Below are positions 18,201-24,225 of a DNA stretch of 24,479 nt, piece by piece. The notes under the pieces were generated by a model. The model worked only from the letters and a program-made list of their open reading frames with translations, ran no database searches and was not told where the DNA came from. The DNA is from Baffinella frigidus. Taxonomy: Eukaryota > Cryptophyceae > Cryptomonadales > Baffinellaceae. Location of the stretch: NCBI GenBank assembly GCA_026770585.1, contig MU646396.1:707754-732232 (forward strand), given 5' to 3'. The stretch's first letter is position 1. Each line of letters opens with the position of its first letter. A program made the position numbers and the translations under genes.

Positions 18201-19344
18201 TGATCAACCCGAGCGATGCAGGGCTCTACACAGCAGGCTGCGAAGGGATTCGTGGAAGCTGAGCCCCCAATAATACACAGCGTGCTACCAAGGGATTCTT
18301 GTTGGCTGAGGTTGGTTGGTTGGTTGGTTGGTTGGTTGGTTGAGTTTGGCAGGATAGTTGCCCGAACAAACAGACAAACAAACGAACAAACAAACAAAAA
18401 TGGAAAACCATAGGTCCCTACGGATTGCCTAGCTGAGAGTCCTATGGTTTATCACTGATGGGAACCCTGAACCCTAAACCCTAAACCCCAAACCCTAAAC
18501 CCTAAACCTGCATCCCCAAACCCCAAACCCCAAACCCCTAACAGGAGTTGGAGGACATGGGAAAAGACTCATTCGGGTCCCCGAAGTACGCATGGGAAAC
18601 AGTCTTTTGAAATTTTGGAATTTGAGATACAAGTCTTCTTTTCAATTTTGCACCCGGGTCCGAAATTCTGAGTAACAAATCGGACGTGGGGAGGACGTGG
18701 AGCTGCCTCTCACGCAGGACTGCACACTCATTCAGTAGCAGGGAACGAAGCGTTGCGTCCTGAGAATCAGACGAATGATCTGGCGTGGTAGGGGAAGGAC
18801 GCGTTGGGATCCCCCCAAGTACTCGGGGGGAGGCGCTATACCCTAACCCTGAACCCTAAACCCTTTTTAGGACACAGCCCCTAAACGCTAAACCCTGAAT
18901 CCTCAACCCCAAACATTATCCCCTAAACCCTAAACCCTCAAAAAGGAGTTGGGAGGACATGGGAAAGAACTCGTTCGGGTCCCCGAAGTACGCGGGGCAA
19001 ACATTTTTAAAAAAAATTGGGATTTCAGATACAAGTCGTGTTTTCAATTTTGTACCCGGATCGGAAATTATGAGTAACAAATCGGACGTGGGGAGGACGA
19101 GGAGCTGCCTCTCACGTGAAATTGTGACGAGTGGTCTGGCGGGGCAGGAGTTGGAGGACATGGGCAAAGACTCGTTCGGGTCCCCCAAGTACGCGGGCGA
19201 AACAGTCATTGTCGGCAAGTGGAAAGGCGCCCTCGCCCAGCGGTAACCATCAACCCTAAACTCTCAACTCTAAACCCTAAAATCTCAATCCTAAACCCCC
19301 CGGTAGGAAAGTGGAAACGGGCCCTCAACTCTCAACCCTCACCC

Positions 19345-19382
<38 letters not shown>

Positions 19383-19400
19383 GACCCTCGACCTTCGACC

Positions 19401-19431
<31 letters not shown>

Positions 19432-19456
19432 GACCCTCAACCCTCAACCCTCGACC

Positions 19457-19504
<48 letters not shown>

Positions 19505-22419
19505 CCTCACCCCCCACCCCTCACCCCTCAACCCCCCTGTTGGGACTTGAAGAGGAGAGAATGGCGGCGGGGAGACAAGCAGTGATGATGGGCCCGTGGA
19601 ATGGCGCCCTCGCGCAGCCGTTGGATGCGAAGTTCACCTGTCACCTCTCTGAGGCGGGGGGCAGGCTGGATCGGGGCCAGCTGCCCTGAGAACCACCCCC
19701 GCTTCCGGGACTACCGGCCTTTGATGCAGTGACTCCTGTGATGATTGTCGACGCTGCCGCACTTCTGTCGCAACCACTCGTGACACGCAATTGTGGCACG
19801 CCACGCGCTGTACCGTTGGTGGCCATAGAAGTTGAGTAAAAGATGCTGACACGTCCTTGTCGTGTCCTGATTTGTACGGGGCACGTCCTTTTAAAATCAA
19901 AGGCTCGTACGGACACGACCTGGACGGAAACTCACAGCAGAAACGAATGTGACCAGTAATCGGCTTGACGTGGGGAGCAGGCTGGACAGGATCCAGCTCC
20001 CCTCGCAGCCGCGCGGCTACCTCGACTACCACCCTTCGCAGTTTCCCCTGTGTAATCATGACGCAGAAACGATGGTGGCGTAAGCAATTCTGACGCGGAT
20101 TGCTGATGTGTGGGGAGCAGGCTGGACAGGATCCAGCTGCCCTCGCAGCCGCGTGGCTACCTTGACTACCGCCGCTCCATGATCGAACACACGGTACCCT
20201 CTTCCCCCGCGCGAGTGCTCACTGTATGGTTCGTGTCTGACTGTATTGTGCGTGTCTGACTGCCTTGTGTGTGTCTGACTGTCTTGTGCGTGTTTGACTG
20301 TTTTGTGCGTGTCCTGGGAACAAAGGCTGTGACTGTCTTTTGTGTGTACTGCGAACAAAGGCTGCTCGGATCAGTCATCGTCCCGGTGCACACCGTGCGC
20401 GGTTTAGTCATGGACACCCACAACGTTTGACTGAGGCACACCGAATCCTTTGAGAAGAGCTCGCGCTTCCCCGATCACTCGTGACGGCAGCGTGGCCTCG
20501 AAATCGCCTCTGCCAAAGTGGGCTTGAGCGCTCACTCAAACGTCACTTCCCCGACAACTTGCAAGTAGGTGTTTGAGAGCGTCGACAACCTCGTCGGACT
20601 TCTCCACGAACCCTAAACCCTAACCTCTAAATCCTAAACTCTAAATTCTAGACCCTAAACCCTAAATCCTCAACCCCTAAAATCCTCAACCCCTAAACCC
20701 TGAACCATCAACCCTAAACCCCAAACCCTACACCCTACACCCTACACCCTACACCTTACACCCTACACCCTACACCCTACACCCTACACCCTATACCCTA
20801 CACTCCATACCCTCCACCCTCCATCCTACACCCTCCACCCTCCACCCTCCACCCTCCACGCGAAACGCTCAACGCAGAAATGTTGGCGTGGATGGCAGGT
20901 GTTCGAAAGCGTGTACAACCTCGTGGGGCTCCTCCACAAGGGAATCCCGCTCGGAGAGGTCCGTGCCTTCCGTCAACAAATCCCGCGACTGTTGACTAAA
21001 ACGCGCTGGTTCGTACCAAGACGGTACCTGATCCGAGCAGGATTTGTACCAGGAATAGCAGAAATCAGTCAACTGCACCCTGGTTGGGCTTCTCCCCAAG
21101 GGCATCCCTCTCGGAGAGGTCCTTCCGTTGCCTCCGTAAACCTGGATTTGCCGAAAAACAATTTTCGGTTGAGGGTTTGTTGTGGAGATTCTGCCCTGAT
21201 TTTTTGGTACTAATCAGTGAACCGTCGCAGACCTCTCGAAGAGGTGCGCGCCGTCAGCGCACAAAGCCCCCGCGACAGTTGAGTAATACTGCCAAGTTGA
21301 CTGAATCAGGCAGGTGCAGTACGCCAGCCACATCGGTTCACGCGGTTGACCGTTTCACGCACAAGTTGACAATTTCACGTAAAAATGGGAGTGAGGCGTC
21401 CCGGCAAACGGGGATGCACCACCATTCGTTTCAAAGTTTGATCGTTTCACGTGACTCAACGGGGTTGCGGCGTCCCTGAACCCTGAATCTTAAACCCAAA
21501 CCCAAACCCTAAACCCTAAACTCTAACCCTAAACCCTAAACACTAAACCCTCAACCCTAGACCCTAAACCCTAAACCCTAAACCTTCAACCCTAAACCCT
21601 AAACCCTAAACCCCAAACCCTAAGCCCTGAACCCTAAACCCCAAACCCTCAACCCTAAACCCTAAACCCTAAACCCTAAACCCTAAACCCGGCAGGTTGG
21701 GCTGTACCACCAGAAGGAGTGCGAAGACATGATCCATGAGATGCACCGCGTACAACCCCAAATCCGAAACCCGAAACCCGAAACCCGAAACCCAAAACCC
21801 GAAACCGAGTCTCGAAACCCGAGACCCGGAACCCGAAACCCGAAGCCCGAAACCCGAAACCCGAAACCCGAAACCGAGATCCAAGACCCGAGACCCAAAA
21901 CCCGAGAACCTAAACCTGAAACCCACTCGGTGTGTTTCGGTTTAGTCTGGTCTGGTTTGGTGAGAGGTTCCTTGACGATTTGTGGCAGTCGTGCGCGAGC
22001 CCAGAACCCCGAACACCGAAACCCTAGACCCCAAACCTGAACCCCCACACCCGAAACTCGAAACCCGCAACCCGAAACCCGAAACCGATATCCGAGATCC
22101 GAAACCCGGAACTCGAAACCCAAAACCAGAAACCAGAAACCCGGAACCCGGAACCCGGAACCCGAATCCCGAATATCGAATCCCGAATTCCAAAATCCTC
22201 GTCCCTCGACCGCGCTCTCTCTCGTGCAGGCGCTGCGGGGGTCGATGGCGGGTGGAAGTGTGTTCCTTCACACACGCTACCCGAATCCCGAATCCCGAAT
22301 CCCGAATCCCGAATCTCGAATTTCGAATCCCGAATCCCGAAACCCGAATCTCTGGACCGCACTCGAGAGAATGCGCTGCGGGGATCGATGGCCGTCATGC
22401 TGCTGTCAGGGGTGGAGGG

Positions 22420-22451
<32 letters not shown>

Positions 22452-24170
22452 CCTCCCTCCCTCCCTCCCGCTCTCGCTGGCTTGCTCTCTCTGGGGCAAG
22501 CGCTTTCGCAAACCTGACTCACTCCCCCCCCCCCACCCCCCACCCCCCTCGCTCCCTCTCTCTCGGCCCTCAGCATTGCACCCTCTCTCTCTCACACACT
22601 GACCTCGTCGGGCTCATCGCACAGGCGCTGCGTGGGTCGATGGCCGTCACGCTGCTGTCAGGGGTAGAGGGGCGGTGCAAGGCGCTCTCGCAGAACACCA
22701 ACGTCGAGATGCGGAAGCCCAAGGTATTCTCCCATAAACCCTCACCCCTCAAGTCATACACCCTAGCTATTCGGACACGATTTGCTTAGGCTGTCGGCCT
22801 GAGCTCTCGTGGGTGGAGGGGCTAATGTGGAAACTCTTTTGATTTCAAAAACTTTGGCAATGAAATTTATTGCACAGAACGATCTTTACTAGTAAATATT
22901 CAAGCAAACGTGCAGTAATTTTCGGTGAAATCCATTTTTAAAAAACAAAAAAGTTTGCACATGAGGCAGTGCAAAGCGCTCTCGCAGAATCCCAACGTGG
23001 ACGTGTGGAAGCCCAAGGTCTTCTACCCCGAACCCTAAAACCTGAACCCTAAACCCTAAACCTTCAACCCTAAACCTATCCTCCTGCAAGGCCAAATAAA
23101 TAAGTCATGAATGGAGATTCGGTGTATTTTGCCAAATTTCGCCCCTAAATTTCGTCCGTTTTCAAATCTGAAAGCGCAGATCCTCGAGATTTGGCCTTCA
23201 GCTCCAGAATCTGCTAAAAAAATTCAAGCTGCGACGAAATCTTGAAATCTTTACTACAGGATAAAGGTCGAATAAATGGCTCCAACTAAAGTCATTATTC
23301 TGCTATTAGCCTTGCAAGAGGATAACCTGGAACCCTAAACCCCAACCCCGGAACCCAAAACACCTACGCCCTACGCCCTACACGCTAAACCCTAAACCAT
23401 AAACCCGATACTTGACACCCTACAAACTAACTACTCCCTACACCCCAACCCCTCCAAAAAAAACCTACTGCCTCAACCCTACACCCTACAACCTTTACCC
23501 TAAACCCTACAACCTAAACCCCACACCCTGAACCCTACACCCTAAACCCTGAACCCTAAACCCTAAACTCTAAACCCTAAACGCTGCACCCGAATCAGCT
23601 GGGGGAGTTCATGTGGTACAACGGATTCTTCTACAAGATCTCCCCGAACCCTAAACCAAAAACCAAAAATTCTGAACCCTAAAACCTAAAACCCTGAACC
23701 CTAAACTCTTAAACCCTAACCTCTAACTCCCAAATCCCAACCTGAAACCGAAAATCTAACCCCCTGAACCCTAAACCATAAACCTGAAAACCTAAACCCT
23801 ATACCCTAAACCCTAAACCCTAAACACTAAACCCTAAACCCTGAACCCTAAACACTAAACACTAAACCCTGAACACTAAACCCTCAACCCTTGACACTCA
23901 ACACTGAACACTCAACACTAAATCGTAAACCCTCATCGCTAACCCCTAACCCTCAATAAACGCTGCACCCGAATCAGCTGGGGGAGTTCATGTGGTACAA
24001 CGGATTCTTCTACAAGATCTCTCTCGACTGCAAGGAATTTGAAGTGTACGGCAAAAAGGTGCGTTTAGGGTTTGGGGTTTAGGTTGTAGGGTTTGAGGTG
24101 CATGGTTTGGAATGCAAGCGCAGTGTACGGCAAAAAGGTGCGTCTTGCGCCTACCGAACTTCAAACTTAA
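15096..24170 (+). CDS. Gene B: plastid-targeted Rossmann-type (ketopantoate-reductase/6PGDH-like) protein
   Basis: Exons: 15096-15247, 15510-15595, 16228-16281, 17261-17385, 17682-17783, 17981-18028, 19148-19242, 20121-20193, 20899-20958, 21696-21749, 22625-22723, 23978-24058, 24138-24170. They total 1062 nt, so 353 residues plus stop, with every GT-AG join in frame across 12 introns. Residues 1-20 are a signal peptide (LLCLVLLCVVSHAAA) with F21 after the predicted cut, then an R/A/P-rich transit-like region to about 50. VIIGDGRLG (83-91) is a GxGxxG nucleotide-binding loop. DVIVKRGDAIP, FPLYVCVPEHEVE and LDDLVFCQKGNIE follow, in the order seen in a conserved algal/plant Rossmann family. The second half (GKWKGALAQRLDRI, MIEHTVFESVYNLVG, EFMWYNGFFY) would be the helical domain. 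The reaction and substrate are not known to me. Kozak-like ACAAAATGG supports the start. Confidence 0.8.
15604..15705 (+). repeat. SINE-like repeat with palindrome, copy 1
   Basis: GCTCTGTCTCAGTCTATTTG, then the perfect hairpin GGGCTCACCAA-A-TTGGTGAGCCC (15630-15652), CGGGCCCTTTCCCGCTCC, TTTGTACCG and CCCCAGCATATCAA. Copy 2 is at about 18088-18193. A third partial relative is at 15761-15815 (TAGCTCTGCCTCAGTC, GTTCGCCGAC), and TCATCAAATTGGTAGAC lies at about 15868. Copies 1 and 2 each begin within about 60 bases downstream of a gene B donor site. Confidence 0.7.
15938..16226 (+). repeat. Intron 2 telomere-like array
   Basis: CCCTAAA with CCCTGAA and CCCCAAA sub-blocks runs straight into the acceptor CTGAACCAG of exon 16228. 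Confidence 0.9.
16228..16660 (+). repeat. Gene B exon 3 and two echoes of its 3' end
   Basis: The live exon 16228-16281 ends GAACGATGCTGCGCAATGCTG at donor GTCCCC. Echo 1 (16367-16388) reads CAACGATGCTGTGTAATGCC before GGTCTC; echo 2 (16636-16657) reads CTACGATGCTGCTCAATGCC before GGCCTG. Telomere-like arrays (16286-16365 and 16391-16633) fill exactly the spaces between copies. Each copy therefore restarts at the same place, as in a tandem amplification of exon end plus array. Confidence 0.8.
16661..17260. other. Non-repetitive part of gene B intron 3
   Basis: About 600 bases with mixed composition. TAGGGTTGTTCCTACG at about 16948 recurs at about 17628. No exon with protein character and matching phase seen. 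A pyrimidine tract CGTCCCCCCCTGCAG ends the intron. Confidence 0.5.
17261..17385 (+). other. Gene B exon 4 with two in-frame acceptors
   Basis: The acceptor CCCCCTGCAG at 17260 gives NAG-GNSGDVIVKRG; AACTCAG at 17272 gives NAG-DVIVKRG, four residues shorter. Both keep the frame. The first has the better pyrimidine tract. The exon encodes the post-G-box strand and FPLYVCVPEHEVEAVIK, donor GTCCGT. Confidence 0.7.
17440..17473. repeat. Short hairpin repeat, copy 2 of 2
   Basis: AGTATGACCACATTCTAGG followed by ACCCCCTAAGGGGGG pairs with the copy near 4727. It lies in intron 4. Confidence 0.6.
17796..17978 (+). repeat. Intron 5 is almost entirely a telomere-like array
   Basis: Intron 17784-17980 is GTAACC plus CCCTGAA, CCCGAAA and CCCGCAA units, ending CCCGAAACCAG. 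The donor and acceptor consist of repeat-like sequence, so the array is effectively the intron. Confidence 0.85.
18088..18193 (+). repeat. SINE-like repeat, copy 2
   Basis: TTGCTTTGTCTCAGTCTAG, hairpin GGGCTGACCAA-C-TTGGTGAGCCC with one mismatch, CGGGCTCTTTTCCGCTCC, TTTGTACCG and CCCAGCATGTCAA match copy 1 at 15604. Confidence 0.7.
18308..18400. repeat. GGTT and CAAA microsatellites
   Basis: (TTGG)n at about 18308-18341 and an AACA/AACAAACG run at about 18364-18398. They are flanked downstream by ACCATAGG...CCTATGGT (18411-18457), a short inverted repeat. Confidence 0.85.
18463..19000 (+). repeat. Two echoes of gene B exon 7 with telomere-like arrays
   Basis: Echo 1 (18543-18603) and echo 2 (18943-19003) copy the start of exon 19148-19242: GGAGTTGG-GGACATGGG, GACTC-TTCGGGTCCCC and AAGTACGC. 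Echo 2 and the live copy also share downstream intron sequence with echo 1 (ACAAATCGGACGTGGGGAGG near 18679 and 19077; GAGCTGCCTCTCACG). Arrays at 18463-18540 and 18838-18940 precede each echo. The duplicated unit is therefore array plus acceptor plus exon plus about 150 bp. Confidence 0.8.
19148..19242 (+). other. Gene B exon 7 (live copy)
   Basis: ELEDMGKDSFGSPKYAGE then TVIVGKWKGALAQ plus two bases of Arg; acceptor GGGGCAG, donor CG|GTAACC (phase 2). Only this copy retains both the 5' part and the GKWKGALAQ end. Further echoes of its end lie at about 19299-19322 (GGTAGGAAAGTGGAAACGGG) and 19590-19620 (CCGTGGAATGGCGCCCTCGC). Confidence 0.75.
19250..19535 (+). repeat. Homogenised CCCTCAA array
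   Basis: Over 25 CCCTCAA/CCCTCGA units dominate 19320-19530, a variant almost absent elsewhere in the window. Open frames across it are artefacts of the 7-bp period. Confidence 0.9.
19660..20193 (+). repeat. Gene B exon 8 with two upstream echoes
   Basis: The live exon 20121-20193 (acceptor TGGGGAGCAG) reads RLDRIQLPSQPRGYLDYRR then SMIEHT. Echo 1 (about 19662-19735: GGGCAGGCTGGATC, CCAGCTGCCC, GACTACCGGCC) and echo 2 (about 19974-20045: GGGAGCAGGCTGGACAGG, ATCCAGCTCCCCTCGCAGCC, CTCGACTACC) precede it. Echo 2 is about 90 percent identical over its first 60 bases by eye and keeps its acceptor. Confidence 0.8.
20228..20315 (+). repeat. Minisatellite GTGTCTGACTGTCTTGTGC
   Basis: About four and a half tandem units of 20 bp in intron 8, followed by a diverged GTGACTGTCTTTTGTGTG and two ACAAAGGCTG copies. 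Confidence 0.85.
20558..21120 (+). repeat. Gene B exon 9 with flanking echoes on both sides
   Basis: The live exon 20899-20958 reads VFESVYNLVGLLHKGIPLGE (acceptor GATGGCAG, donor GTCCGT). The upstream echo 20564-20610 (GGTGTTTGAGAGCGTCGAC, AACCTCGTCGGACTTCTCCAC) breaks off directly into AACCCTAAACCC. The downstream echo 21081-21119 (GGTTGGGCTTCTCCCCAAGG, CATCCCTCTCGGAGAG, then GTCC) repeats the exon end with its donor. Confidence 0.8.
20607..20862 (+). repeat. Intron 8 array: CCCTAAA to CCCTACA to CCCTCCA
   Basis: Three successive zones each dominated by one variant; the CCCTACA zone is about 20730-20810 and CCCTCCA about 20815-20860. Confidence 0.9.
21120..21476. other. Intron 9, non-array part
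   Basis: No exon recognised. Repeated GTTGAC/GTTTCACG motifs (AGTTGAGTAATAC, AAGTTGACTGAATC, GTTGACCGTTTCACGC, AAGTTGACAATTTCACG, GATCGTTTCACGTGAC) between 21275 and 21460 form a loose repeat family. Confidence 0.5.
21477..21690 (+). repeat. Intron 9 CCCTAAA array up to acceptor
   Basis: A long run of good CCCTAAA units ends CCCTAAACCCGGCAG, giving the acceptor of exon 21696-21749 (VGLYHQKECEDMIHEMHR, phase 0). Confidence 0.9.
21755..22350 (+). repeat. Intron 10 arrays dominated by CCCGAAA/CCCGAAT
   Basis: 21757-21925 and 22015-22200 are CCCGAAA, CCCGGAA and CCCGAGA units; 22280-22345 is CCCGAAT. The exon 21696-21749 donor GTACAACCCC runs directly into the repeat. Between 21930 and 22010 is a short non-repeat block. 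Confidence 0.9.
22424..22602 (+). repeat. CT/CCCT-rich microsatellite stretch
   Basis: (CT)n at about 22420-22446, CCCT repeats, poly-C runs near 22525 and further CTCTCT before the exon 11 acceptor. It provides a long pyrimidine tract. Confidence 0.85.
22819..22965. mobile_element. MITE-like element, copy 2
   Basis: The interior matches 5799-5870 (CACAGAACGATCT, ATATTCAAGCAAACGTG, AATTTTCGGTGAAATCC). The termini GGCTAATGTGGAAACT and AGTTTGCACATGAGGC form imperfect TIRs. The length is nearly the same as copy 1. It sits between exon 11 and its downstream echo. Confidence 0.6.
23025..23075 (+). repeat. Short telomere-like array
   Basis: CCCTAAAACCTGAA and CCCTAAA units follow the downstream echo of exon 11 and are interrupted by the next element. 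Confidence 0.8.
23078..23323. mobile_element. MITE-like element inserted in a telomere-like array
   Basis: ATCCTCCTGCAAGGCCAAT-like left end and its inverse ATTAGCCTTGCAAGAGGAT at the right share about 16 bp with one to two mismatches, plus weaker inner pairing (AGTCATGAATGGAG / CTCC...GTCATTATTC). Flanks are AACCT on both sides (23073-23077 and 23324-23328), a candidate 5-bp target duplication, though AACCT is common in this context. No ORF. Confidence 0.7.
23330..23577 (+). repeat. Intron 11 telomere-like array, part 1
   Basis: CCCTACA, CCCTAAA and AACCCCA variants, ending immediately at the exon 12 echo. Confidence 0.85.
23578..23642 (+). pseudogene. Perfect 65-bp echo of gene B exon 12
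   Basis: Positions 23578-23642 equal 23957-24021 base for base, covering 20 bases of intron with the acceptor (AAACGCTGCACCCGAATCAG) and the first 45 bases of exon 12 (LGEFMWYNGFFYKIS). After that the echo runs into CCCCGAACCCTAAA. The copy has no donor and would read into repeat-encoded sequence. Confidence 0.9.
23645..23956 (+). repeat. Intron 11 telomere-like array, part 2
   Basis: CCCTAAA, ACACTAA and ACACTCA variants fill the 314 bases between the exon 12 echo and the live exon. Confidence 0.9.
24043..24143 (+). repeat. Exact 22-bp direct repeat bounding the last intron
   Basis: AGTGTACGGCAAAAAGGTGC plus GT occurs at 24043-24064 and 24122-24143. Cutting at the AG|GT inside both copies gives a 79-bp GT-AG intron (24059-24137) and the reading GKK-VRLAPTELQT-stop. 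Unspliced, the frame ends at VRLGFGV-stop within the G-rich telomere-like tract (24064-24105). Confidence 0.8.
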
Positions 24171-24225
24171 TAGTAAATTTGTTCAGCACCAGAACACACC
24201 TACTAACAAACTACAACGGACAAAC

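Larger units (their letters stand above)
22225..23017 (+). repeat. Gene B exon 11 with two upstream echoes and one downstream
   Basis: The live exon 22625-22723 (acceptor CGCACAG) reads ALRGSMAVTLLSGVEGR then CKALSQNTNVEMRKPK. Echo 1 at 22226-22252 (GTGCAGGCGCTGCGGGGGTC) and echo 2 at 22371-22415 (GCGCTGCGGGGATCGATGGC, TGCTGTCAGGGGTGGAGG) copy its start; the downstream echo at 22965-23017 (GGCAGTGCAAAGCGCTCTCG, AAGCCCAAG then GTCTTC) copies its end with donor. The downstream echo would encode QCKALSQNPNVDVWKPK. Confidence 0.8.

Noticed and set aside
19219-19689. 156-codon + strand ORF
   Set aside because: Its body is the CCCTCAA array read in frame (LNPQPST repeats). A 7-bp unit without stops opens all frames; it is not a protein.
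21982-22602. 206-codon + strand ORF, the longest in the window
   Set aside because: It is CCCGAAA/CCCGAAT repeats (RNPKPE, NPESRIP) plus CT microsatellite, crossing several non-coding elements.
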